Assembly: GCA_029706075.1 (NCBI GenBank)
Contig: JAINUG010000720.1
Location: forward strand, 1 to 64,000
Direction: 5' to 3'
Length of the DNA stretch: 64,000 nucleotides
DNA from: Aldrovandia affinis
Taxonomy: Eukaryota > Chordata > Actinopteri > Notacanthiformes > Halosauridae
The stretch's first letter is position 1. Each line of letters starts with the position of its first letter. Below are positions 23,001-30,895 of the stretch, in pieces. The notes under the pieces were generated by a model. The model had not been told where the DNA came from. It saw only the letters and a program-made list of their open reading frames with translations, and did not search any database. Both the position numbers and the translations under genes were made by a program.

Positions 23001-24092
23001 ATTCCGGCACAGCTTTAATTCTGCTAGAGCTGCAACAAGACTGCTCTCATCTTGCTTTCTGAGAGCCTTTTGGAAAACCTGATGGAATCTCTCAGGGCCA
23101 ACAGAGTCAAGAGCCTGGATGAGAGAATGCCCAGCATCATCTGTCCACACTGGAGATATGCCATACACTCGTACCAAAGTGAGGACTTTACTTACTGACA
23201 CATCCTCTGAGTATTTCTCCCACAGTGCTTTGAGGAGAGTCACTGTCTCTGTGGGGGTCCACTGGTTCGTTTGCACCAGTCTGAGGAGGTTCTCAGTGCA
23301 TTCTGAGTGGGCGTTCTTGCCACTGAGATGTGTGAGAGTGGATAAGAGGACCTTGAAGCACTCGAACTCCATCTTTAAAATGAAAACAGAGGCTCTTTCA
23401 ACTACATTCTGTAGTGATAATGTGAGAGTGCCGAGGAATTCTACAAGAAAGAGATTCTCAGCAGAAAGTTCATCCTCAGCCCATTGGTTGGCTATGTGGA
23501 CAGCATCAGTGCCAGAGTCATCGTGCTCATTGAAAAAGTGCATGAGGTTCAAATACAGGGCTTGAGTCAGCAGCAAATTCTCAAATACATTGCTTGCTGA
23601 TTGGCTGATGGTCGCCACCAGAGGCTGCACATGATTGGAGATGCTTTGCAGGGAAAGCCCCTCAGATTTGTCCAGACTCAGGAGACAGAGCTCTGTGGTG
23701 AGCACCTGTGTGTGCTGCAATGTGCTGAGGGATGGAGGAGTGGTTATCCACTCATCAAACAGAAGCTTGTCCAGGGCTGACAGGATCTCAACCAGCTGAT
23801 CAGCCGCCAGCTGACTGAGCCTGAAGTCTGGAACTGGTATATGGCATTTTGTGGAGAGGATTTCTAGGAGCTCATCCCTGTCATGGTCTGATTCACCTGT
23901 CTTCTCAAACTCATCAAGATGGCTTATAAACACATCTCGTCTTGACTCTCGTACTTCTAAAACCCTGCTGCTTAATTGTTGCTTTTCATGTTGCCCTTTG
24001 GCATGCTGGTGTGATTTTTGCAGTCTTTGATGCAGTTCTTCTCGTCTCTTCTTCTCTTCAGCCTCCCTTACTCTATGTTGTTCTTCTTTCAT
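17064..24092 (-). CDS. SecA-like ATPase multidomain protein (central 2342 residues)
   Basis: A single uninterrupted frame. Residues 430-600 form a decayed SecA motor: the P-loop place reads GFEEDPCV (about 451), and the Walker B place reads IIEARCL. Residues 860-1020 form an intact motor with GTGEGKSC (882-889, Lys887) and DEVD (987-990). The second RecA-like half has ATNLAGRGTD (1411-1420) and QAFGRTARKGKPG (1449-1461), both close to SecA motifs. A TPR-like stretch (about 1586-1634) follows, then hydrophobic segments (about 1765-1797 and 1825-1845). An OTU-like module has DGHFDV (His2239) ahead of GRSCLFHALARG (Cys2258). Bacterial SecA pushes proteins through SecYEG. Animals have no cytoplasmic SecYEG, so the role here is unknown. 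A 7-kb intact frame argues for recent function. Two single-base breaks flank it. Confidence 0.85.
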   Translation of the reverse strand: MKEEQHRVREAEEKKRREELHQRLQKSHQHAKGQHEKQQLSSRVLEVRESRRDVFISHLDEFEKTGESDHDRDELLEILSTKCHIPVPDFRLSQLAADQLVEILSALDKLLFDEWITTPPSLSTLQHTQVLTTELCLLSLDKSEGLSLQSISNHVQPLVATISQSASNVFENLLLTQALYLNLMHFFNEHDDSGTDAVHIANQWAEDELSAENLFLVEFLGTLTLSLQNVVERASVFILKMEFECFKVLLSTLTHLSGKNAHSECTENLLRLVQTNQWTPTETVTLLKALWEKYSEDVSVSKVLTLVRVYGISPVWTDDAGHSLIQALDSVGPERFHQVFQKALRKQDESSLVAALAELKLCRNLDEFVIKTIQDITSSVLQHSENAPKDSPFVKRYFKREGMDMDNIQEILSELCKAVFDTKGWWPTLNQMLRWCALVLTEKSGPLELVGFEEDPCVTAMFAAIQVCMGNKLDIVLDSDTQSEEHIKEWSDFYKHLGVSVNTNMKKTNASYGDVYGVDIVYGTIEDFVTDYFQYGLELMETGNPPLSRGFIIEARCLSAGHNLELSRLKYRYALAFAAEVLQSLMGKVSLEEMELRHRFTKALFQGLHTNMNNNKDTDITIVTISEKLTGKKLPSQEAFALSFFETLLKAVTAEMETEKNMASPAGKWCLEMLFACAVRLQASTTKNELFQMVSILVEKCLWSPVEALILLGTLTDHHHDEGCISIMKILHLMTTYQVSSEWADEINQSLLQLSDSLKTKNLISHLEKSFRDEKEKGIDALFDEIREMKDIDEETLEKSYSTVKKITDWIETDEIQKHTDVQRARTLSHSTDTEDLQEILAVLCNAVHKCKFEGKWWPRATQMISWCFLALSNTGKLLEMGTGEGKSCVIAMFAVLRVLRGEKVDVVSSSSVLCQRDAEEWVKFYEHFGIMVDTNTNKTEDGDRKACYQKDIVYGTVETFAADHLRQTFEMKDVRPDRGYQCIIIDEVDSLLLDQGVQLTYLSSPMVSMQHLNIILAMIWSSVSQYGFLSTGHQTFVRGPPASFFKAIFDSINTEGTEIRDATDILQIAEECNIVQKGFTEDFCTSEKEELLMKLKTVSEDAVVEFFQEIEQYLPYSFTVYTLDDQGLLCLRMRSLNNNQNIQDLTFLVLENGVCCPLYDSEEILISPIAELVSEKMQYTPCQNNKDKICIPGFLRNLVEKKVSTWVQNAFLAMRLKEGREYVVENDHVCPVDFRSTGIVELNKKWGDGLQQFVEIKHQIKISTISTVTNYVSNVSFFEKYSGKIYGTTGTLGSKTDLLFLQNLYPNLSACKMPSFNRKKLFEVKGILKTSTGEWTSEIKHVVMAQISPNSYRDGRAALVICETINQAKLIYEELKSSVPDGDIILYARSDNDSLSKIDKELCPGNIIIATNLAGRGTDIKVSKQVNNNGGLFVILSFLSENTRVELQAFGRTARKGKPGSAQVIVSTDHLQESLRTVPSLEAAKDRRDGLAVEKVEHMTKDIAEMKLREDLFAEYCKTLQDIYKNTDVDEQRAVVAIMNEFWGIWLQTKSEEIDQLKVNELQGSLKADLSSAKIQSQSNNSPSSSIYHYIKFGNIAMDKKQWDISARLFEKAMNQDKSWAAIAFYSHACCTIKKQEKDYLSKARDDLTKALESLTYLSEECIVCLQLVKISTIDSASSNSTSLETQLNTKLSMLNCFKNNISEAINKLMEIEEGKRDAEAKTYSVFSLVPDSDEDLKMEAYNLYDQGLKYAFSVEEKPRFSWEGLLVFLLGVLQIVGGALLIAYTCGTLAQVGLSLITEGISDCLTGIEAMVTGEFSWTSWAIDKAISIGVSLIGFGVGKLIAKGFQTSKMLIKGFGKELKSLPKFLSGQAKDGFSKVMKTNMKNIAKHTVKRLVEETIYYGVNKAEQEILKKILEDLKISTKTRIINEVKSELENEPLGTLVDSIILSHLEDKQQFYDLMQDKIRKSELQDIFKELGHTALQPFYADLSWQNKLNSSISSVMGKAKAEAKGKAQGILTLIKAAHMTALAAEATYAVGTLSSKFFSNFHKELNKFEKGSGLSEKVKADELSASDTEMLKEFKQDIISTISASLADAVVEVFHQKFSSHIVSHVQGKVNGFIGQHVRTGLKSQRTEEKIRAGQNNRYISYMPVDFNSKLSEEARSLSHAEKIRNSETAGTILDIRVLSETTGTKVVILEQDSHGKLTKMQELNPSTKAASQTVSLIYRPKSAQYPDGHFDVLINNQTVNIVNKGRSCLFHALARGMRPGASEEEITSAADHLRNEEADALLRHPGQWEPFIKRKEWTEAIRGGDWFMTEGAAPAKKKQKEIEKFLRRRLGK

Positions 24093-24547
24093 CTTTTGTT
24101 CCTCTTCTCTTCTCCTCTCCTCCTCTCTCCTCTGTCTCTCCTCTTCTCTTCTCCACTGTCTCTCCTCTTGTCTTCTCTCTCCTCCTCTCTCCTCTGTCTC
24201 TCCTCTTCTCTTCTCCTCTCCTCCTCTCTCCTCTGTCTCTCCTCTTCTCTCTCCTCCTCTCTCCTCTGTCTCTCCTCTTCTCTTCTCCTCTCCTCCTCTC
24301 TCCTCTGTCTCTCCTCTTCTCTTCTCCTCTCCTCCTCTCTCCTCAAATTCTCTTGATCCCTGATTGGCTTATTAAAGCAATATTTACACTCATAGGCCCC
24401 ATCATGTCCAACCTCCATGTAGTACTGACCTCCATTGAACATGTACACGTTCCGGTGATGAATAGTACATGTACAGAGATCTGAGAAGGATGGCAGTATT
24501 TCATTACACTTGCTACATCTCAAACTTTCTGATGGTGAGTTCCCCAT
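24089..24547 (-). CDS. N-terminal part of the SecA-like protein (separate frame)
   Basis: I chose the ATG at 24547 because it gives MGNSPSES, which fits the N-myristoylation pattern (Gly2, Ser6). An in-frame TTG-led extension upstream has no support. Next comes a Cys/His cluster (CSKC, CTC, HH, CKYC) suggestive of zinc binding, then a long REEERQRREEER repeat expected to form a single charged helix or coiled coil. Near 24178 the frame shifts relative to the other repeat copies and ends at 24089, while the SecA frame continues the same Glu/Arg pattern. So this is most likely the true N-terminus of the same protein. Alternatively, translation could begin at the Met at 24092. Confidence 0.65.
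   Translation of the reverse strand: MGNSPSESLRCSKCNEILPSFSDLCTCTIHHRNVYMFNGGQYYMEVGHDGAYECKYCFNKPIRDQENLRREEERRREEERQRREEERRREEERQRREEEREEERQRREEERRREEERQRREEEREDKRRDSGEEKRRDRGERRRGEEKRNKR
24104..24351. repeat. Coding (CTCCT)-rich minisatellite in the SecA-like gene
   Basis: Imperfect units of about 36 bp (TCCTCTTCTCTTCTCCTCTC plus CTCCTCTCTCCTCTGTC) encode REEERQ-type repeats on the minus strand. One copy lacks six bases in frame (near 24250). The copy at 24162-24198 lacks a single C, which causes the frameshift. Long frames on the plus strand here are shadows. Confidence 0.85.
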
Positions 24548-24603
24548 TTTAAACAAATTCAGCAGCAGCAGGAAGTGGTGATTTTTATGTGAAGCGTGTT
24601 TTT

Positions 24604-24622
24604 CCTGAAAGATGTAAAAACA
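24604..24622 (-). other. Possible splice acceptor upstream of the SecA-like start
   Basis: The minus strand reads TTTTTACATCTTTCAG|G, with the AG at 24606-24605, 58 bases before the chosen ATG. It would end an intron lying wholly in the 5' UTR. This is a sequence match only. Confidence 0.25.
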
Positions 24623-24684
24623 TTGAAATTGAATTAGTTTTTTATTTCATAACACAACTCTAATAATTTATATTTTAGGTCAAC

Positions 24685-25262
24685 TCTAGGTGAATCCCCA
24701 TCCACCTACAAGGCGGGCAACCAACTGGACCTTGTTGTATCACCTCTGCATGTGTCCGACCACTGCTTTCTGTCTTTTTCCCTTCCCCTCCCCTCTGTGC
24801 CTAAACCCTTTCACCTGCCCCCACTGTCCATCACAACCTCCGCTCTCTCTCCCCCGCTGCCCTGTCAGCTACTGTTCTATCCTCCCTTCCCCCTACTGAT
24901 GCCTTCTCTCAGCTACCTGCTGAGGAAGCGTCATCCATCCTACTGTCCTCTACCTCCTCCTCCTTTTATTCACTCTTTCCTCTCTCCACTAAATCTGCTC
25001 GTCTCTGACCCCCCCCCCAACCCCCTGGCTAACTGACTTCATTCAGGCTGACCAACTCTAACTATGAGCGGCAGAAAGGAAATGGAGAAAATACAAATCC
25101 CCAGGGGCTCTGACTGATTTCCACACACTCCTGCCTACCTTTTCCTCTAACCTCTCCTCTGCTAAATCTGCATTTTTCTTCTCCAATATTCAATCTTATG
25201 CTTCTAATCCTCGCTAACTGTACTCTACGTTTTCCTCTCTCCTCACCCCTCCTCGACTAATT
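24685..25262 (+). pseudogene. L2-like LINE fragment (endonuclease to linker)
   Basis: The plus strand matches the inverted LINE at 5465-8790: NPHPPTRRATNWT and the SDHCFLSFSLPLPSVPKP segment correspond to its SPSTHKAGNQLDL and SDHSFLSFSLPLPSVPKP regions in shifted frames. Internal deletions and frame changes leave no function. It stops where the next SINE begins. Confidence 0.7.
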
Positions 25263-25269
25263 CTGGCAC

Positions 25270-25453
25270 CCCAGAACCACTCCTGTGCGCAGCAAACTGT
25301 GTCGGCTTCTCTCCCCCCTCCCTGGGGCGGACAGCCAATTGCCGCCCCGGTGGAACTCCCGGCCAGAGCTGACTCTGGCGTGACAGGGAATTGAACCCCG
25401 GTCGCTGTGGCCAACGTCGGATGTTGAAACCTCTAAACCACGCGGGAAGCCCA
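25270..25453 (-). mobile_element. tRNA-derived SINE, 3'-truncated
   Basis: On the minus strand the head GCGTGGTTTAGAGGTTTCAA (box A-like) and GGGGTTCAATTCC (box B) precede a body with GGCAATTGGCTGTCCGCCCC and AGGGAGGGGGGAG. The body is related to the complete SINE at 13306-13690, but the head differs, so it is another sub-family. Confidence 0.65.
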
Positions 25454-25842
25454 ATTTACTTTAAAGGCCTGCAATGGTTTCGTTACAGATTTCCTTGCAG
25501 TAGCCCGGTATTCACCCATCCCGTTGCTGTTAAACCTGATGCCAAAGGCCCAAGATGAACAAACCTGGCCTTACGCGAGGCATATAAAATCTCAACCACT
25601 AATAGGTCCCAGCCACCAACTTAACCTTACACATTGTAAATATGTTCTTAATTAGTTGCATGGTATTATTACTGCATGTGATTGAAAAAATATTACATTA
25701 AATTAATTCAAAAACATTAATAAATATGTGTAAATCTGATATTTAGTAGGTCAGAGTTTCCAGATTGGTACATCTTCACATTTTAACATGCTTTATTGTA
25801 CTACTTAATTGTACCACTTAATATCAAAGGGAAATATATATA
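25454..25842. other. No gene recognised
   Basis: AT-rich spacer between a SINE and a Tc1-like fragment. Confidence 0.3.
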
Positions 25843-26400
25843 TACACTCAGTGGCCACTTTATTAGGTACACCTTTCTAGTACTGGGTAGGACCTCCCTT
25901 TGCCCCCAGAACAGCCTGAATTATTTGTGGCATGGATTGATCTAATCAGCCAATCAGGTCAGAGGAGAATGGCCAGAGGAGAATGGCCAGAGGAGAATGA
26001 CCAGACTGGTTCAAGCTGACAGGAAATTACGGCAAATTCTGACCCTACCATCTGCATGTCGCAGCAGAAATCAAGATTCGTCAGACCAGGCAACGTTTTT
26101 CCAATCTTCAACTGTCCAGTTTTTGTGAGCCTGTGCCCACTGTAGCCTCACCTTCCTGTTCTTAGCTGACAGGAGTGTAACCCGCTGTAGTCTTCTGCTG
26201 CTGTAGCCCATCCACTTCAAGGTTCGACGTGTTGTGCATTCAGAGATGCCTTTCTGCATACCACTGTTGTAATGCGTGGTTATTGGAGTTACTGTTGCCT
26301 TCCTGTCAGCTTGAACCAGTCTGGCCATTCTCCTCTGACCTCTCTCATTAACAAGACGTTTTCGCCCGCAGAACTGCCGCTCACTGGAATTTTTTTGTTT
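25843..26400 (-). mobile_element. Tc1-like transposon, internally deleted
   Basis: The left end carries CACTCAGTGGCCACTTTATT followed by AGGTACACC, a terminal-repeat sequence common to a fish Tc1-like group. A transposase fragment on the minus strand follows. The motif GGCCAGAGGAGAAT is repeated three times near 25967-25998. The right terminal repeat is not found. Most of the catalytic domain is missing. Confidence 0.65.
26071..26328 (-). pseudogene. Tc1-like transposase fragment
   Basis: The 85 codons include TPITTHYNSG, the second HTH-like part, and the start of the DDE domain ([20 protein letters not shown]), which contains the first catalytic Asp. The remaining DDE residues are absent. 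A full Tc1 transposase has about 340 residues. Confidence 0.75.
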
Positions 26401-26407
26401 CAGTTAT

Positions 26408-26635
26408 TGGTTTTCTAATTGCATATCAGCACATTTATGTTCCAGCTCTGTAAGTCTGTACCGCGGCTTCCTCCAAGTCCTTTACTTTAGCCGTGTTTGT
26501 AGCCACACAGACCTGAAGAGAATCTATTGAGTTTATAATTGGCTGCAGTTTTAGATCAAAAGCAGAGACGATTTCTTCACGGTTCACATCCCGTATAATC
26601 ACTATAAGCTCTGCACGCTCAAAACCAGAAAAAAA
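26408..26635 (-). pseudogene. Possible L1 ORF1 coiled-coil fragment
   Basis: The minus strand reads ERAELIVIIRDVNREEIVSA, then SIDSLQVCVATNTAKVKDLE, then, after a frameshift, ELEHKCADMQLEN. The heptad-like pattern resembles ORF1 proteins of fish L1 elements, which bind LINE RNA. No other ORF1 domain is visible. Confidence 0.4.
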
Positions 26636-27600
26636 AAAAAAAGCTGTGATCCAATAACATAAATGGCCATAACTTTCTTAAAAATAAAGATAATTGCATG
26701 ACATTTTCAGTAATTACAGATTGAAGCATTCTAAAAAAGATGTATCTTAATTTGAATGATCTTAACTTACATTACATAATCAATTAATCACATGTTGCGC
26801 ACACGCCGCAACACGGCAAAAACCACGGCAGGCAGTGAGCATTTGGGCAAAGATAGCTCACATTCCGGGTCAAAATATCTCATTTCGCATCGACAGATTT
26901 AAATGAAATTTCACCAGAAACAAGATAAAATGTTAAATTAACGTCCTGGATACCTTGCGATACCTTACCTGAACTTGCGATATATCATTTTGAAATCACT
27001 AAACACGAGTCTGACTCTGAAGTGTAGCGTATGACCAAACCGAGCAACGTTCAAATTTCGGAAACAGGATGTCAGGGGTGTAGTAGGGGTGGAACCAAAT
27101 GCAGGCGCGAAAGAGACCCAAAATACGGAGATACGTTTAAGGTATTTATTTTCCTTAAGGTAGGCAGGAACCGCAAACAAAACAGTGTCTGTGGCGACAC
27201 GTAAATAACTAAGAAAACAAACCAAAATAATAAACGAACTGGAGCAAGCCAAACTAGCTCGACAGCAAATCCAAAACACGGATTTACCTAAACAGCGGAA
27301 CTCTAATAATAAACAAAAAACAAGAATCAACTTTACGAAGATGCGAGATCATGAGAACGAAAGCGAGTTTGTCTAGGCGAAACTAAACAATGTCCAAGCA
27401 TGAACGGAGAATGCCAGTAGATTAAATATCCTCCCGGTAAGTGCTAACAGCTGTCTGATTTCAAATTTCTGATTGCCGGTCGAATCGTTACACAAGATAG
27501 AGGATCGAGTTTTCAACTACGTTATATCGCAGACATATGGTGAAAAAAACCCCGACAGCCCTTGAAAAGCCTGCATTTTTGGGGTACGGCCATAGTCTCT
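26636..27600. other. Unassigned; possible LTR-like stretch
   Basis: A stretch beginning TGTCAGGGGTG (27070) and ending CGTTACA (27492) has TG..CA ends, but I see no matching target duplication. The minus-strand frame at 27330-26965 has no recognisable domain. Confidence 0.25.
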
Positions 27601-27617
27601 CGTAACCGCTCGCACAG

Positions 27618-27646
27618 GGACACAGGCACATCTAGACCGCCGCTGC
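27618..27646. repeat. Left arm of a 28-bp inverted repeat
   Basis: GGACACAGGCACATCTAGAC followed by CGCCGCTG. Its reverse complement, with one mismatch, lies at 32394-32421. The pair encloses the hAT gene, the pogo element and the duplicated hAT 3' region. It may be the hAT terminal repeats, or outward-facing ends of two separate hAT elements, because CAGTGGCGG is a typical hAT 5' terminus and points outward here. Confidence 0.45.
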
Positions 27647-27673
27647 GCAGGGGAATTGTAACATACCTACAAG

Positions 27674-27942
27674 GTGATGCTGCAACACAGCCATCTGAAA
27701 AACGGCAAAAAGCTAAGCTCTAAACTCAGTGAACACTGTGTACTGAGTACTGTTGGTCAGAGAGAGTCAGAACCAGATAAAGATGGGTTTCGTACATCCT
27801 TTTTCTACCCAGTCATCGACCACAAACTCAATGAGCTGAACAGACGTTTTTCCAAAACTAACTGTGATATAATGAATAGCATCCAAGCTCTAAACCCGCA
27901 AAGTGATGAGTTTCTGAAGGACTCGGCTCTGTTTTCTTTTAG
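27674..27942 (+). pseudogene. hAT transposase (ZMYM-like), part before the pogo insertion
   Basis: The plus-strand frame contains FFYPVIDHKLNELNRRFS and SIQALNPQSDEFLKDSALF, typical of the region before the C-terminal dimerisation domain of hAT transposases of the zinc-finger MYM-type group. The N-terminal zinc finger and first catalytic residues are absent upstream. The gene is cut at 27943 by a pogo element and resumes at 30532. Confidence 0.75.
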
Positions 27943-27944
27943 TA

Positions 27945-30529
27945 GGGGAGAGCAGGGTAAGTTGTCACACGGGTAAGTTGTCACACTGTTCATACCTCCG
28001 ACCACAGGGGCGCCATCTCAAAAATGGAATAGCTACTTTGTTGCAACTAGGGCCAGCTTCAAATTCCTTTTCACAGGTGGTCAAAGGCCTCTTTAATTAC
28101 AAGTGAGCACAAGTTGTGTGTTTGTCTCCTTCACAAGTAAGTAAATGGCGTCGTACATTTTATGTAATAAAACTGTGTTAGGTATAAATGTCCTAAATTA
28201 TATTTGTGTACCGAATAAAGGAAACAATAAGGTATTTCTTGATATGTTAGCTGCAGTACTTTGTTGAACTAGCCGTGAGATTTAACAAACATTTGCCCAC
28301 ATGCCCATTTGGGGCAAATTGTCTCAATGGCTTTGAGGCAAGTTGTCACATGAGGCTAATTTAAATTTGTTTTTGAAGGAAATAAGCATTGAGGGAAGGA
28401 AGAAAGGAACAAACAAATGAAGGAACCAAAAATAAAGTGAGATGATGGTGAGAAATTATAAAAGAAAGACAGAGAATGGCAGCACAGCACCTGATATAAT
28501 GTTGAAGGCAGTCAGACAGGTGAAGCTGGAGAACAAATCAATCAGAAGCACAGCAAACGATTTTAATATAAATTACCGTACTCTGGCTCGGTATTGTGAA
28601 AAGGTTACCAGCGAAGAAATTGTCAGTCAGGCAGCCATGCCAACAACAGTGGTTGGCTATAGAAAGCCACGGCAGATATTTCCACCTGATTTGGAGATGC
28701 AGCTTGTTCATTATATTGCTAGGTCAGCTGACATTTATTTTGGTCTGTCGCCAAGTGAGATCAAAAGACTTGCCTACCAGTTTGCTGTGGCACACAAGCT
28801 GAAGTTCACACCAATGTGGGCTGAAACAGAAAAGGCCAGCTCGGAGTGGTTTACAGCCTTTTTAAAAAGGCACCCAATGCTGTCGATAAGAAAGCCTGAG
28901 GCAACTAGCCTTGCCAGAGCTAGTAGCTTCAACCGAGAAAATGTCAATGCCTTCTTCGACAATTTAGCAAATGTGCTGGACAGACATCGATTTGGACCAG
29001 GGGACATATGGAATGTCGACGAAACTGGGGTGACCACGGTCCATAAACCTGACAAAGTAGTGGCCAGACGCGGACACTTGTCACACTGGCCTGTGCTGTG
29101 TCAGCCACAGGAAATAGTATACCTCCATATTTCATATTTCCCCGTGTCAACTTCCGAGACCATTTTTTAAACAGCGGACCACCTGGCAGCAGGGGAGCGG
29201 CAAATCCATCGGGGTGGATGAAAGATGTGCACTTTGTTGACTTCCTGAAACATTTCACTGAGCATACAAAATGCTCAAAGGAGAAACCATCTTTACTGCT
29301 TTTGGACAACCACATATCTCATATGTCCATTGATGGACTCAATTATGCCAAAGAAAACGGCATAATTATGGTCTCATTCCCACCCCACTGCTCTCATCGG
29401 CTTCAACCCTTAGACAGGTCTGTCTACGGGCCGCTAAAAAGGCATATCAACACAGCGTGTGATGCATGGATGAGGAACAATCCTGGGATTGTGGCAATCG
29501 CTTATCCTGTGGCGGCAACCCCCCTGAACATTCAGGCTGGCTTTAGGGTAGCTGGGGTACAGCCTTACAACAGGGATGTATTTTTGGAAACTGAGTTTGC
29601 GCCATCCTATGTTACGGATCGCCCTGCCCCGTCAGGCCCCAGTACCAACCCTGCCCTGCCAGGCACAAGCACAGGCACAGACACAGACACAGACACAGAC
29701 CCGGTCAGTTCCCATGCCAGCTCACCCTTACCCAGCAATGCCAGTGCTGGCAGCAGACTACCAACTCCAGAGGACCTCCGGCCATTTCCAAAAGCTGGTC
29801 CCCGAAAACAAACTAATAATGGAAGAAAGCGGCGCAGAACCGCAATTCTAACAGACACACCCGTGAAGCAAGCACTACAAATGGAAACATCACAATCTAA
29901 AAACAGGCTGTTTCTGGGGAACAAAAAGGCAAGGGTAAAAAGAAACCTAGACGAGTCAGCAGCAGATGAAGAGGAATGCTTCTGCCTAGTCTGCATGGAG
30001 CCATTTTCTAACAGCCGCCCAAAAGAGACTTGGGTGCAGTGTGAGAGATGCAAGAAGTGGGCCCATGATGCTTGCACCCCAGGCCACACAATTTATTTGT
30101 GCCAGAACTGTGACTTGGAAGATGAGTCTGATTAGATGTGTTTCGTTGTGCATTTTGCTCTTTAATGAATGAGTTCTGTAATGAAATGTACCTGGTTGTT
30201 TTTGAATTTTAAAGTAAAAAAAAATGTTTTCTTCACAATTACTGTGTTGTGTTCTTATTTGTTGATAATCCAATGTGACAATTTACCCCACATACTATGA
30301 CATAGTGTGACAACTTACCCACTGGTGGGGTAAGTCGTCCCAAGTGCACACCCTCTATTTAACTGTCTACAACTCCATACTGAAATAATACATGAAAATG
30401 CAATTAATACAAAATATGTGCCCAAGACTTCCACCTTTCATTTGGTATGACATTTATACCATTGTGATGTATTGCGCCCAGTACAGGTAAGACAGAGTGA
30501 AAAGTGTGCCAACATACCCCGCTCTCCCC
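27945..30529 (+). mobile_element. pogo/Tigger-like DNA transposon, complete ends
   Basis: The termini are imperfect inverted repeats of about 26 bp: left GGGGAGAGCAGGGTAAGTTG(TCACAC), right complement GGGGAGAGCGGGGTATGTTG(GCACAC). TA dinucleotides flank both ends (27943-27944 and 30530-30531), the target duplication expected for pogo. The element is 2585 bp long. Sub-terminal repeats of the GGTAAGTTGTCACA type occur near 27955, 27971 and 28337 and inverted near 30305-30335; they probably bind transposase. It holds one broken transposase gene. Confidence 0.9.
28442..30135 (+). pseudogene. pogo/Tigger transposase with C-terminal PHD-like finger, frameshifted
   Basis: The N-terminus has a Psq-type HTH ([20 protein letters not shown]). 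The DDE domain keeps all three acidic positions: NVDETG (Asp193), LLLLDNHISH (29305-29307) and HRLQPLDRS (29413-29415). A Ser/Thr/Pro-rich tail follows, then a Cys/His finger (29974-30117; CLVC, QCERCKKWAHDAC, CQNC) resembling a PHD finger. The first frame runs to 29170; the second takes over at about 29067-29098. At the join VVARRG is followed directly by [14 protein letters not shown]. Family members usually have roughly a dozen residues between these blocks, so a small deletion broke the frame. Confidence 0.85.
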
Positions 30530-30531
30530 TA

Positions 30532-30895
30532 CTTGGGGCATGAACTACACCAATTCAGGCGAATTTTGGACAGAAAAATACAGAGTGGGATTGAGAACCC
30601 CTCTAATATAGTAGAGCTGCTACTTTTCATTGAGCCGTATAGAGAAGTATTTTTTGAGCTCTTCAGACTCCGCAAAATTGCTGTCGCAATCCCAGTGAGT
30701 TCCGCTTCTTGTGAGCGGAGTTTTTCTACGTTAAAGCTGGTGAAAACCTACCTCCGGTCCCCCATAACCGATGAGAGACTGAGCAATCTGGGTGTTATAA
30801 GTATTGAGTCCAGAAGATCTAAGGCTTTGAATCTTGATTTATTTGTAGATCGGTTTGCTAGAAATCACAAAAACCGCCGGATATTGTTGCTGTAA
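30532..30895 (+). pseudogene. hAT transposase, C-terminal dimerisation domain after the pogo insertion
   Basis: The frame reads LGHELHQFRRILDRK, then IAVAIPVSSASCERSFSTLK, then LVKTYLRSPITDERLSNLGV. This is the hAT dimerisation signature (SxxCERxFS..K..K..LRS.....RL..L). It lies immediately right of the pogo element and is the missing half of the gene at 27674-27942. Removing the insert and one TA leaves the halves one base out of frame, so a further small indel is present. Confidence 0.85.

Noticed and set aside
23942-24484. Plus-strand frames rich in Leu and Ser opposite the SecA-like N-terminus
   Set aside because: Antisense shadow of the Glu/Arg-coding repeat.
27070-27492. Second solo LTR (TGTCAGG..CGTTACA)
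   Set aside because: The ends look LTR-like, but the flanking bases do not form a target duplication and no polyadenylation signal stands out.
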